DNA of 14,646 nt from JBHIFB01 sp046760905 (GCA_046760905.1 JBHIFB010000077.1:1-14646); one strand, 5' to 3'. Shown: positions 1 to 8,836, numbered from the stretch's first letter. The notes: a model not told the origin generated them from the letters alone. Numbers and translations: made by a program.

Positions 1-2051
1 TCCGTGTGCGGATTGAAGGGATTCGGGTAGTTCTGGTCGAGGTCGGGGGTTCCCTGCAGTGAAGGTCTTCTTGTTCCGGGATCGGGGGTCACGGTCGGTT
101 CCATGAATTCGAGAACGACAAAGCCATGCTCTCCCTCTACAAGATAGATGTAGGATTCGTCTGCACTTATTCCTTCTGCGTAATTATTGGTGTCATAGAA
201 GCCTACCTGTACCGGTGCCTGCGGATTTTCAAGAGAAAACACGTTGAGCATTCTGTATCCCCCCGTCACGTAAGCATTCGGGTAGACGACCTTGATATCG
301 AAATAATAGTCACCGGGATGTTCGATGTAGCCTGATTCAAAGGGCCGCGACAGGTCCGAAATATCTATGACCCGCAGAGCGTTACCTCCCTCGAGGATGT
401 ATGCAAAGGGACCGTAGACATCCACCCTTGAGAATTTGTAATTTGGATCTTCAAACCTTCCGACCTCTATCGGCTCATCGGGATCCTGAAGAGAGAGAAT
501 GCTAAGCCCCATAGAACTTCCCGCAACGAAAGCGTATTGTCCCTGAGTCACCATGTCGTTTGCGTAATAGCTGTCCATGGGATCGTAGATTCCTACCTCT
601 TCGGGCGCGGACGGATCAGCCACGGAATATATCTTAACCCCGTTTCTGCTCGTGATGAGGTACAGGTAGTCGCCGTGGATGAGCATCTCTTTGACCGCAC
701 GGTCATCTGCCAGAAACGAGGTTAACTGCTCTGGATGATAGGGATCGGCGACAGAAATCACCCGCACCCTGACATCATCGTCGAGGAGGTATGCATGGCT
801 GCCTGCCACGACGACTTTCTCGGCATAAGTGGCTGCACCATAGGAACCTATCACGGTGGGATTCTCGATGTCTGTGAGAGAAATGACTCTAAATCCATAG
901 TGTCCGTCTGCGAGATAGGCATGATCGTCCAAAACGACCACATCCAGCGCTTCCCTCGGCGCCGTGAAAAAACCCTCAAGGAAGCAAGCGGCGGGGTCTT
1001 CAATCGAGATGACCTTGAAGCCCTCAGCATCATCTGCGACATATGCATACATTCCCATCAGATCCAGATCCCGTGCCAAGCCGGGAGTGTCGTAGTAGCC
1101 TACCTCGAGAGGATCATAAGGGTCCTCGAAGGAGATAACTCTTAGCCCTCCATCCCAGTCTGCCACGTAGACGTATGCTCCTGATACACTTACCGAAGTG
1201 GCATAGTTGGGAGTATCGTTCTGGCCAAGAAGCTCAGGATCGCCTGGATCAGCGACGGAGTATATCCCCAGTCCCTCAGCCCCGTCTGCAATGAAAACGA
1301 GAGAGTCTGTAGCCGAGGGGTCGATCGCCCATCCTGATGTTACTGTCTCCCCAATGAGAACTGGGGAAGCGGGATCTGAAATGGAGAAGATCTTGAGGTC
1401 TCCGTCGGTTACAAAGAGCAGCGTGTCAGAGACGGCGATACCATTCGCCGTCTCGATATCCTCGTATGATCCAACAAGTTCCGGATTTTCCGGATCAGTT
1501 ACAGAGAGTACCAAAAGCCCGCCGTCCCAGTCGGCAACATACGCATACGCTCCCGACAGGGTGATGTCCTGCGCATACCCTGAAGTGTCATGGGTTCCCG
1601 AGAGAACGGGAAAAAGAGGATCCGAAACGTCGACGATCTTGATGCCCTCCTCCCCTGCGGAAACAAAGAGGAGTTTCTGTGACTCCGAGTAGGTGAGGTT
1701 TCGCATGGATCCACCTATCATGCTGAGACTCATCCTTACCGGGAACGCGGGATCGGAGACATCGAAAACGGAGAGACGTCCGCCGGACCCAGCGTATACA
1801 AGGTTTCTACTCTGGTCAACGGCAACACTATAGAAACTGCCATAAGCGCACCTCCCTATAAGCCGCATGTTCGCCGAATCGGGCTGTGCGGCGGGGCATT
1901 CGACATCACATTCCGGGAAAAGGATTTCACCAAGCGGCGGAGGAAGATGATGAGAAAAACAGAAAGCCGAATGGAACGCGACGAGCTGAAACTGAACAGC
2001 CAGGAAAATACCCGGTAAGACAACACTTAACTTCAGTCGCAAACACATCAT
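1..2051 (-). CDS. Secreted LVIVD-repeat beta-propeller protein with sorting domain, 3' end cut by window edge
   Basis: An uninterrupted frame runs from ATG-ATG at 2051/2048 to the left edge, about 683 codons. A purine-rich ribosome binding site (GGGAGGGG) lies 6 nt upstream of the first ATG, which fixes the start. The N-terminus is a hydrophobic signal peptide of about 30 residues. The body is a series of roughly 40-residue LVIVD repeats (pattern: YAYVAD-x-GL-x-VIS-x-x-DP-x-x-P-x-x-VG-x-YDT), predicted to form beta-propellers on the cell surface or outside the cell. The last visible residues are QNYPNPFNPHT, the opening of a FlgD-Ig / type IX-like C-terminal sorting domain, so about 75-80 residues are missing. 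It follows the 2076-4307 gene by 24 nt, is clearly its paralog and is probably co-transcribed with it. The ligand or role is unknown; adhesion or surface scaffolding is only a guess. Confidence 0.88.
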   Translation of the reverse strand, partial: MMCLRLKLSVVLPGIFLAVQFQLVAFHSAFCFSHHLPPPLGEILFPECDVECPAAQPDSANMRLIGRCAYGSFYSVAVDQSRNLVYAGSGGRLSVFDVSDPAFPVRMSLSMIGGSMRNLTYSESQKLLFVSAGEEGIKIVDVSDPLFPVLSGTHDTSGYAQDITLSGAYAYVADWDGGLLVLSVTDPENPELVGSYEDIETANGIAVSDTLLFVTDGDLKIFSISDPASPVLIGETVTSGWAIDPSATDSLVFIADGAEGLGIYSVADPGDPELLGQNDTPNYATSVSVSGAYVYVADWDGGLRVISFEDPYDPLEVGYYDTPGLARDLDLMGMYAYVADDAEGFKVISIEDPAACFLEGFFTAPREALDVVVLDDHAYLADGHYGFRVISLTDIENPTVIGSYGAATYAEKVVVAGSHAYLLDDDVRVRVISVADPYHPEQLTSFLADDRAVKEMLIHGDYLYLITSRNGVKIYSVADPSAPEEVGIYDPMDSYYANDMVTQGQYAFVAGSSMGLSILSLQDPDEPIEVGRFEDPNYKFSRVDVYGPFAYILEGGNALRVIDISDLSRPFESGYIEHPGDYYFDIKVVYPNAYVTGGYRMLNVFSLENPQAPVQVGFYDTNNYAEGISADESYIYLVEGEHGFVVLEFMEPTVTPDPGTRRPSLQGTPDLDQNYPNPFNPHT

Positions 2052-2075
2052 AGTCTGCCCCTCCCTTTTTCTCCT

Positions 2076-4307
2076 CTAACGGGCGACAGCCATCTTCCTC
2101 GTCGTTATAGCCCCTTCCCGTTGTAGCGTCGTGAAATAAATGCCGGATTTAACCTTCACACCGCGATCATCCTTCCCATCCCATACGAAACGGTATCTTC
2201 CCGGAGCGAGCATGCCGCTTTTGAGTGTTTTGACGAGTCTCCCCCTCAGATCGTAAACGGCGAGTGTTGTGAGTTTGGCATGATCGTCGGAAATTGTGAC
2301 CTCGATGGTCGTCTCGGGGTTTAAGGGATTAGGGTAGTTCTGGGACAGGGTGCAGGTTTTTAGTGCCGGGTTGCCGTCATGTTCGGGGCTCTCGATGGAA
2401 GTTGCCCCGTAGCATTCGAGTACAAGGAGGCCCCCTCTTTGGATGGGGAGATATACGTAGTGTTGATCGGCCTCGATGTTCACAAACGAATAGGCGGGAT
2501 CATAGAATCCGGTCATAGCCGGTGAGGATGGATCTTCAAGCGAGATAACATGGAGAGGTCCGTCTTCTTCGGCGATATAGGCGTATCCCCCTCCGACTGC
2601 CAGGTGTTCATAATAGGAGTCGGCGACCTCGTAAGACCCGATTTCGAAAGGGCTCGCAGGGTCTTCGATCGAGATGACACTTAAACCGACCGAGCCGCCC
2701 GTTACATAGGCGAAGGAATCCTTGGCGACGACTCTTTTCTCTGTAATGTCGCTTTCGAGAGAAGCTATCAAGACCGGGTTCTCGGGAGTCTCGATCGAGA
2801 CCACACTGAAGTCGTAGCCGTAGCCGACGAGATAGGCGAAAGGGCCTTCGACTGACAGGCCTAATACGTCTGATCCCAAACGGTCTAAGAATCCGACCTC
2901 GCTGGGATAGGAAGGATACTCTATCGATACGATCCGGAGCCCTTCACCATAGTTCGCAATATACACGTAGTCCCCCTGTGCATCGACATCGTACACATAC
3001 CATCGGCTTGCGGGATAGAAACTGCTCACCGGTTCGGGCTCAGTGGGATCCTCCACTGAAATCACCATGAAGTTGTGATCATCATCATCGAACACGATAG
3101 CATAGGAACCTGTAACGGTGATCATCTCCGCATCACCAATTGGACGATATGATCCAATGACCACTGGATCGGCAGGATCTGCCATGGAAATCACCTTCAA
3201 TCCTTCCTTGCCATCTGCCACATAGGCATATCCGCCTGTGACGGCGACGTCTTTTGCATCTATGGGTGTTTCGAAAGAACTTACCTCCTCCGGATACGCC
3301 GGATCGCTGAGAGAGACGATCCTCAATCCGTGTGTGTCATCGGCGACAACCGCAGACGATCCGATGGCCGCCACATCACGTGCATACCCCGGCGTGTCAT
3401 AGAAGCCGATCTCCTCCGGGCTAGTGGGATCAGAAACGGAAATAACCCTCAAGCCCCAGTCCCAGTCGGCGATTAGGACATATTCTCCGAAGCGGGCGAC
3501 GGCATTCGTGTAACCGAAGGTCCGAGCCCTGCCAAGTGGCTCCGCCAAAGCGGGATCGGCGACATCGACCACCTCTAAGCCTTCTGCACCGTCAGCGATA
3601 TAAGCAAGCGTGTCATCGATCGCTACATCCATTGCCCAGCCGTCGGTCTCGTGGATTCCAAGCAGAACCGGCGCTGTGGGGTCGGTGATGTCGACTGCGT
3701 GAAGAGACCCGTTGGTCGCGAAAGCGACGTTTCCGGACACTGTGACACTGTTGGCCATATCGATCCCGTCATACCAACCGACGAGTTCCGGCGCCACAGG
3801 ATCCTGGATAGAGTACACGAGTAATCCATCACTCCAGCCTGCGACGAATGCATACTCCCCCGACACCCACACATCCATCGCATATCCGGGGGTTTCAAGT
3901 GTGCCGAGGATCACCGGGCGGGATGGATCGCTAAAATCGAGCATACGAACCCCCCCTTCGCTGCCCGCCGTGAAAAGGATTGCGTCTTTATAATACAGGC
4001 TTCTCATCGGAAAGGATTGCAGAGAGTGCTTCACTCTCCCGGGATTCGCAGGGTTGGCGACGTCGAACACATAGAGCTTATCACCGGTTGAGCCGAATAC
4101 GAGGTTCCTTTCTTGGTCGGCGGCGACACTCGTGAAAAAAGCAAACGACGACCTGCCGACAACCCGGACATGCAGTGAATCGAGCTTCTGTCCTTCGTCT
4201 CGGCCCACATATTCCGGAAACAGGATTTCCTGCAACACACCCGAAATGGGAGTGAGGTCCCCCCCGTCCGTTGGTAAAAGCGGAGAATAGGAGAAGAATA
4301 GGATCAA
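2076..4307 (-). CDS. Secreted LVIVD-repeat beta-propeller protein with C-terminal sorting domain
   Basis: The product is 743 residues from a TTG at 4307. Residues about 60-640 are some 13-14 LVIVD repeats of about 40 residues (recurring GL-x-VIS-x-x-DP and YAYVAD blocks). The C-terminal 86 residues start with YPNPLNP (658-664) and continue with VYDLRGRLVK, a YRFVWDGKDDRG block and SGIYFTTL, the usual FlgD-Ig / T9SS-like sorting domain that sends proteins across the outer membrane. The start is doubtful. No ATG or GTG lies between the in-frame upstream stop (4362-4364) and TTG 4307. An ATT at 4331 has GGAG 6 nt upstream and would add the basic n-region IRRFAHIL, giving a proper signal peptide. 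The gene lies 24 nt before its paralog and 59-83 nt after the FG-GAP gene, so an operon is likely. Function is unknown. Confidence 0.92.
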   Translation of the reverse strand: MILFFSYSPLLPTDGGDLTPISGVLQEILFPEYVGRDEGQKLDSLHVRVVGRSSFAFFTSVAADQERNLVFGSTGDKLYVFDVANPANPGRVKHSLQSFPMRSLYYKDAILFTAGSEGGVRMLDFSDPSRPVILGTLETPGYAMDVWVSGEYAFVAGWSDGLLVYSIQDPVAPELVGWYDGIDMANSVTVSGNVAFATNGSLHAVDITDPTAPVLLGIHETDGWAMDVAIDDTLAYIADGAEGLEVVDVADPALAEPLGRARTFGYTNAVARFGEYVLIADWDWGLRVISVSDPTSPEEIGFYDTPGYARDVAAIGSSAVVADDTHGLRIVSLSDPAYPEEVSSFETPIDAKDVAVTGGYAYVADGKEGLKVISMADPADPVVIGSYRPIGDAEMITVTGSYAIVFDDDDHNFMVISVEDPTEPEPVSSFYPASRWYVYDVDAQGDYVYIANYGEGLRIVSIEYPSYPSEVGFLDRLGSDVLGLSVEGPFAYLVGYGYDFSVVSIETPENPVLIASLESDITEKRVVAKDSFAYVTGGSVGLSVISIEDPASPFEIGSYEVADSYYEHLAVGGGYAYIAEEDGPLHVISLEDPSSPAMTGFYDPAYSFVNIEADQHYVYLPIQRGGLLVLECYGATSIESPEHDGNPALKTCTLSQNYPNPLNPETTIEVTISDDHAKLTTLAVYDLRGRLVKTLKSGMLAPGRYRFVWDGKDDRGVKVKSGIYFTTLQREGAITTRKMAVAR

Positions 4308-4390
4308 CAGGATATGTGCGAAACGTCTAATGACCCTCTCCCGTGTGAATGCTTTGCTTTCTCAGGTCCTTTCGCTATTTTATCAAAGTG

Positions 4391-6298
4391 TTATTTAACC
4401 AACGTGAGCTTCCTCGTCACTACCTGCTCGCCGTTTCTCAGAACGCACAGGTATACACCGGATGACACCGACATGCTTTGCTCGTTTTTCCCGTGCCAGG
4501 TGAACACGTGCCTGCCCTCTTTGAGCCTACCCTCGAAAAGTATTTTCACGAGCCTACCTCTCAAGTCGTAAACTACGAGACTCATCAACCCTGAAGCATT
4601 CGGAGGCACCTCGACTCCGATGGCAGTCCTGGGATTGAAGGGATTGGGGTAGTTCTGCGTGAGGGTGATGCGTTCGGGGATGCCCGGAACCGATCTGTCC
4701 TCTTCGATGCCTACGGTTGCGACCGTGAACGAGTAGAGCGAGTCGGGTGCTGCTTGTGGATCGAGGGCGACGTTCAGCCTCCGGTCGCGAGCTTCGATGT
4801 AGTATTCGATTCTGGTTCCTTCTCTCTGGGGTGGTATGTCCCGTCTGAAGAGGTATCGTCCACACTCATACATCAAACGTTGGTTGAATTCGCCCGAATC
4901 ATCAGTCCGGTAATGCAGGATCGCGCTCACTTCCCCGGGTGCCACGCTGCTGTTGTCCCAGACGGATGAGGTGATTATATATGGATTGGTAGTATCTCCT
5001 GTATCGTGGTGCTCGAGCGTTTTGGCTATCACGGGAGGGAAGTGATCATCTCTCACGTCACTTGTGACGTTTATAAGAAGCTGGTTCTGGAGGCCGATCG
5101 GATCCCAGGGATCCTGTGACCAGTCGGACTGACAGGCGTAGATATCCACATCGCCGTCACCGTCCACATCCCCCAGAACGACTTCGGTGCAGTGGTTTCC
5201 GGCATCGGGCAGGTGCTCTTCAGTCACGTCTGTGAAAACACCCTGCCCGTCATTCATGTAGAGTGTGCAGAAATACTCACCGCTCGAACTCCTGGAAAAG
5301 AGGATGTCTGAATCCCCGTCGTTTTCGACGTCACAGGAGAGGATGGAGATTGCTGTCACCTGTTTCTGCGGCATCCTCATCCCCGTCTCTTCGGTGAAAT
5401 ACCCCCGGCCATCGTTAATGAATATACCCAGGCGATTATCATGCGTGACAACTATGTCAAGGTCACCGTCGCGATCGAAGTCCCCGAGATCGATTGAACC
5501 ACCTTCGAAGTTCGTACCTTCAGGCAGCCGATCCTGAGTCTCGTCGCGGAAGAACCTGTTGTCGTTTACGAGGAGCTGGTGATCCGTGTAATACCCTCTC
5601 ACGAAAAGGATGTCGCTGTCAAAATCTCCATCTATGTCACCGTCTGCGACTGCCCAGCAGCTCCCATCTATTTTGGGAAAGAACACGAATGGATCGGCGT
5701 AGAAGTAGCCGCCCTGGAAGTTCTTATATAGCAGGCTCCAGCCCTGATTTGCAAAGATGATATCGAGGTCGAGGTCGCTGTCGAAATCAATGAAGACCAC
5801 CTCGATGTTCGTGTGGTACCTGCTTTCGATCCGGGTCTCGGTTTCATCCGTGAAAGATCCACTCCCGTAGTTGACGAACAACCGTAACTCGTTCTGTCCC
5901 CATATCGGATCCCCCCCGAACAGTATGTCATAATCCCCATCGGTTTCGATATCCCCGATGGCCCCTTCGGTGAAATCCTGGTTTCGGAAGAGGTACACCA
6001 GGCTGTCTGCGGGGAAGTGTCCTGTGCCGTCATTCATAAGCACGTAGGAATAGCTCGATGGATCGTGGCCGTTCTCGACCACTATATCTAGATCGCCGTC
6101 ACCGTCCATATCGGCCATGAACGCCGCAATTGTCACATCTTCGATCTGGGGCAGCCGCGACGATGTCTCATCGACGAAGAACTGAACTGCACGGGCAGGC
6201 GATGTTAGGAGGAAACTAAATGCATAGAGGAGGAAGATACGTCCCAAAACGCATGCGATCATGCGCATTATGCCTGTCACGGCATGGAGGCTATTCAT
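4391..6298 (-). CDS. Secreted FG-GAP/VCBS-repeat protein with C-terminal sorting domain
   Basis: The product has 635 residues. The ATG at 6298 has GGAG 8 nt upstream. A signal peptide ends near residue 37 (SPARA then VQF). Seven FG-GAP/VCBS blades carry Asp-rich calcium-binding loops at about residues 63-74, 116-127, 171-182, 219-232, 273-284, 323-334 and 377-388, of the form D-x-D-G-D-G-D-x-D-I. They probably make one seven-bladed calcium-bound propeller, like integrin alpha heads. Residues about 420-525 look like an Ig-type beta domain. YPNPFNP at 550-556 opens an 86-residue FlgD-Ig / T9SS-like sorting domain (VYDLRGRLVK, HVFTWHGKN, SGVYLCVL). It is the first gene of a run with two LVIVD-propeller genes, so the three probably act together at the cell surface. 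The binding partner is unknown. Confidence 0.93.
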   Translation of the reverse strand: MNSLHAVTGIMRMIACVLGRIFLLYAFSFLLTSPARAVQFFVDETSSRLPQIEDVTIAAFMADMDGDGDLDIVVENGHDPSSYSYVLMNDGTGHFPADSLVYLFRNQDFTEGAIGDIETDGDYDILFGGDPIWGQNELRLFVNYGSGSFTDETETRIESRYHTNIEVVFIDFDSDLDLDIIFANQGWSLLYKNFQGGYFYADPFVFFPKIDGSCWAVADGDIDGDFDSDILFVRGYYTDHQLLVNDNRFFRDETQDRLPEGTNFEGGSIDLGDFDRDGDLDIVVTHDNRLGIFINDGRGYFTEETGMRMPQKQVTAISILSCDVENDGDSDILFSRSSSGEYFCTLYMNDGQGVFTDVTEEHLPDAGNHCTEVVLGDVDGDGDVDIYACQSDWSQDPWDPIGLQNQLLINVTSDVRDDHFPPVIAKTLEHHDTGDTTNPYIITSSVWDNSSVAPGEVSAILHYRTDDSGEFNQRLMYECGRYLFRRDIPPQREGTRIEYYIEARDRRLNVALDPQAAPDSLYSFTVATVGIEEDRSVPGIPERITLTQNYPNPFNPRTAIGVEVPPNASGLMSLVVYDLRGRLVKILFEGRLKEGRHVFTWHGKNEQSMSVSSGVYLCVLRNGEQVVTRKLTLVK

Positions 6299-6717
6299 AA
6301 CACTCGCTCCAGGGTAAGCTCCTGGGATCAGGGATCTGGTGATTCCCGAACCGTAGTAACACCTGAGCTCGAGGTCTCCAATATGAAATGATCCGGAATG
6401 GTTAGAGCACGCATTTTGATTCTAGACCATATCCAGAGATCTCTCATCTACGCATACCAAATTATACGAAAGTTTGGGAGGCTTGTTGCACAATACCTGC
6501 TATTTAATATAAACAGGCTTCAGTACCTTTCGTCGCATATAGGCCACAGATTCTCAGCATCACCGGCATAAATATAGACAGCTGTCTTTTTGGGAATAAA
6601 TTCCAATATGAGGGAGTGGAGGCAAATACATGCTACTATGCACCGGCGAAGGGGATGGACTAAGCCGGGTGGGACAAGGCTTCTGGAGGAATGTGAAAGA
6701 CTTAGTGGCGAAAAAAA
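6299..6717. other. Intergenic gap between 5S rRNA and FG-GAP gene
   Basis: This gap of 419 nt has no credible gene. It holds the TATAAT box at 6461-6466 and a T7 run (6711-6717 read on the minus strand) directly after the 5S, which may help end rRNA transcription. It also holds a short palindrome AGACAGCTGTCT at 6576-6587 followed by T's on the plus strand. I see no strong minus-strand hairpin terminator. Confidence 0.4.
6461..6487 (-). promoter_or_regulatory. Possible promoter of the surface-protein gene run
   Basis: A perfect TATAAT (complement of 6461-6466) lies about 160 nt upstream of the FG-GAP gene. The matching -35 is weak: TGCAAC at an 18-nt spacing or TTGTGC at 21. It is the best -10 box in this gap, but the call rests mostly on one hexamer. 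Confidence 0.35.
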
Positions 6718-6833
<116 letters not shown>

Positions 6834-7079
6834 ATCAAACTAGACGGAAAATCCCCTGGACGGAAAATTTACTGATCCATCCAGAGGATATCCAGAACAT
6901 ACAACCGAATGCGAATGCAGGCAAAGACATCTCTAGAAACATCAAACTGACCAAGCCTCACGGCCTATTAGTACCGGTCGGCTGAACACATTGCTGTGCT
7001 TACACCTCCGGCCTATCAACGTGGTAGTCTCCCACGGGCCTTCAGGGACTAAAAGTCCGGGACATCTAATCTCGGGGGG

Positions 7080-7131
<52 letters not shown>

Positions 7132-7262
7132 AGCACTACCTCTGGCGAGATAACTGGTACACTAGAGGTTCGTCCATCCCAGTCCTCTCGTACTAAGGAC
7201 AGCTCCCCTCAAATGTCCTGCGCCCACGACGGATACAGACCGAACTGTCTCACGACGTTCTA

Positions 7263-7379
<117 letters not shown>

Positions 7380-7382
7380 CGA

Positions 7383-7421
<39 letters not shown>

Positions 7422-7564
7422 ATGAGCGACGGCCTTTCCATACAGCACCGCCGGATCACTAAGTCCTGGTTTCCCACCTGCTCGACCCGTCGGTCTCACA
7501 GTCAAGCTCCCTTATGCCTTTACACTCTGCGTGCGATTACCGACCGCACTGAGGGAACCTTTGA

Positions 7565-7616
<52 letters not shown>

Positions 7617-7869
7617 ACACTGTCCCGGATCCGGATAACGGACCACGGTTAGGACCCCAACAGACCAAGGGTGGTATTTCACTGATGGCTCCACAGAGGC
7701 TAGCGCCTCCGCTTCACAGCCTCCCACCTATACTACACATGACCTGCTAAAATCCAATATCAAGCTGCAGTAAAGGTTCACGGGGTCTTTTTGTCCTATC
7801 GCGGGTAATCAGTATCTTCACTGATACTGCAATTTCGCCGAGTCCCCTGTTGAGACAGCGCCCAAGTCG

Positions 7870-7916
<47 letters not shown>

Positions 7917-8546
7917 CGGTTAGTCTCCAGTGTTTCCAAAGGAGCCGGACTTTATCTTGACTTGCCTCGGTTCATCTGAGCTGCAATCGATCTGATCTTC
8001 TCCAGACCCGATTCGTTCAGATGATCCCCCGCTTCCATCATTCGCAAAACGCGCCTGAATTTCATAAAATCAACGCGCTTTTTCGACTTCAGCTGGTGCT
8101 GCATGAAAAATGGAACGATGCGTTCTCTAAGATCCTTCTTGCTTCTAACTCGATACGCCCACCTGTCGCCATGATTCCTTCGAACCACACCGCATTTGAA
8201 ATAGGCTTTGAGTGCATGCAAGATATTCACATCGCGTTCGTGCTGTACGACAGTGAATTCAGGCAGAATCTGAAAACCTACTGTCATCTCGGAATGTCTC
8301 GCTATCCCGATATGAAAGCAACCTTCACCATCCACGAAACCTGTTATCCATTGTGCATCCAGCTTCATCGGCAAGTCCCAAACGTAAAGTCTCTGAGGGT
8401 TCCCGGTACAGACCGGGCCTTCCCTGCGGATTGTCCCCATGTCCGTCGGATTTTTACTGCCTACCATGAAAGGTAACCGAGTACCGAAACGGCTGTAAGA
8501 GGAGTTTCCCGCATATGGTTCAGTTTTACTAAGGCTAGCTTTCCTA
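7917..8546 (-). ncRNA. Group I intron at 23S position 1931, with endonuclease ORF
   Basis: This intron of 630 nt is inserted after U1931. P1: exon end CUAAGGU pairs with intron GCCUUAG, leaving the expected U.G pair at the splice site. GCU just upstream in the guide can pair with the AGC that starts the 3' exon (P10). Core elements: P ATATGCGGGAAA (8501-8516), Q AATCCGCAGG (8417-8434), R CTCAGAGACTTTACG (8383-8397), S AAGATAAAGTCC (7947-7958). P7 forms from GACUUU and AAAGUC. The intron ends in G (7917), then exon AGCGAAATTCC. A LAGLIDADG gene fills the space between R and S, that is the P8 loop. The insertion site matches that known for Thermotoga 23S introns (L1931). Boundaries are secure; self-splicing is inferred. 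The intron is a probable mobile element because of its endonuclease. Confidence 0.95.
7952..8368 (-). CDS. LAGLIDADG homing endonuclease (I-CreI-like, single motif)
   Basis: The product is 138 residues from the ATG at 8368 (MKLDAQW...), the start that fits family N-termini. GGGA lies 7 nt upstream. The frame stays open further upstream, through the splice junction into the intron 1 end, but that stretch is ribozyme core and exon. One LAGLIDADG motif, ITGFVDGEG, lies at residues 8-16, so the enzyme should work as a homodimer. Glu15 matches the metal-binding Asp20 of I-CreI. The order of blocks (a CGVV strand, an FFMQHQLKSKKR segment that aligns with the Lys98 region of I-CreI, and a terminal LEKIRSIAAQMNRGK helix) also follows I-CreI. 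It would cut intronless 23S genes near position 1931 and spread the intron. The last two codons and the TAA lie inside the conserved S element of the ribozyme. Probably intact; activity untested. Confidence 0.93.
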   Translation of the reverse strand: MKLDAQWITGFVDGEGCFHIGIARHSEMTVGFQILPEFTVVQHERDVNILHALKAYFKCGVVRRNHGDRWAYRVRSKKDLRERIVPFFMQHQLKSKKRVDFMKFRRVLRMMEAGDHLNESGLEKIRSIAAQMNRGKSR

Positions 8547-8560
8547 ACCTTAGGACCGTT
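8547..8560 (-). rRNA. rrl: 14-nt 23S micro-exon between the two introns
   Basis: The sequence AACGGTCCTAAGGT equals the conserved 23S positions 1918-1931, the 3' half of helix 69 plus linker. It is flanked by the terminal G of intron 1 (8561) and the first base of intron 2 (8546). CGGUCC pairs with the intron 1 guide (P10) and CUAAGGU pairs with the intron 2 guide (P1), so nearly every base is used by one ribozyme or the other. Confidence 0.93.
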
Positions 8561-8836
8561 CAATATTGTTACTACCGATTTGCGGTGTCGCGGTCATTTC
8601 TGCCGCGCTCTGCATGTCGCCATGCAGTTCGGACCATATCATCCCGTCGATTTCTCTCCGGGTCTGGCGTATGGTCTCTGAGGATTCTCAAACCCTTTTC
8701 AAGTCTGAGCCTTTCCTGCTGATTGCCCGCACCTCTCGGATTGTCACTGCCGCCTGTCTCACGGCGAGTACCGGAGGATACCCGGGTGTCCCAGCATATA
8801 GCCAGATTTGTTTTCGAAACTACAGCGGTCCAGCCT
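8561..8836 (-). ncRNA. Group I intron at 23S position 1917, without ORF
   Basis: This intron of 276 nt lies in the loop of helix 69. P1: exon AACUAU pairs with intron GUAGUU, with the U.G splice pair. Directly upstream, GGACCG pairs with CGGUCC of the 3' exon (P10), so a 14-nt guide matches the ligated exons almost entirely. Core elements: P TATATGCTGGGACA (8787-8800), Q CAATCAGCAGG (8709-8728), R CCTCAGAGACCATACG (8668-8683), S GATGATATGGTCC (8631-8643). P7 forms from GACCAU and AUGGUC, different bases from intron 2 but still complementary. P8 is short. A 7-bp hairpin with a GCGA tetraloop (8610-8627) fits P9. The intron ends in G. The site matches that reported for Coxiella burnetii (L1917). 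Splicing is inferred. Confidence 0.94.

Noticed and set aside
126..1692. Plus-strand ORFs of up to 161 codons opposite the left LVIVD gene, and similar ones at 3712-3993 and 5265-5760
   Set aside because: They are antisense shadows of repeat-rich coding frames on the minus strand, low in complexity and without start signals.
1..2051. Possible frameshift or pseudogene in the left LVIVD gene, since it is not closed by a stop
   Set aside because: Codon phase checked at the start, near 1850, near 1011 and at the left edge is constant; it simply runs off the window.
6576..6592. Palindrome AGACAGCTGTCT followed by T's on the plus strand
   Set aside because: A 4-bp stem after allowing for a loop is too weak for a terminator, and no plus-strand gene ends there.
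7952..8563. A 203-codon version of the endonuclease starting from TTG 8563
   Set aside because: It would begin in the last codon of intron 1 and read through the micro-exon, the splice site and the P/Q/R core. Family N-termini match ATG 8368.
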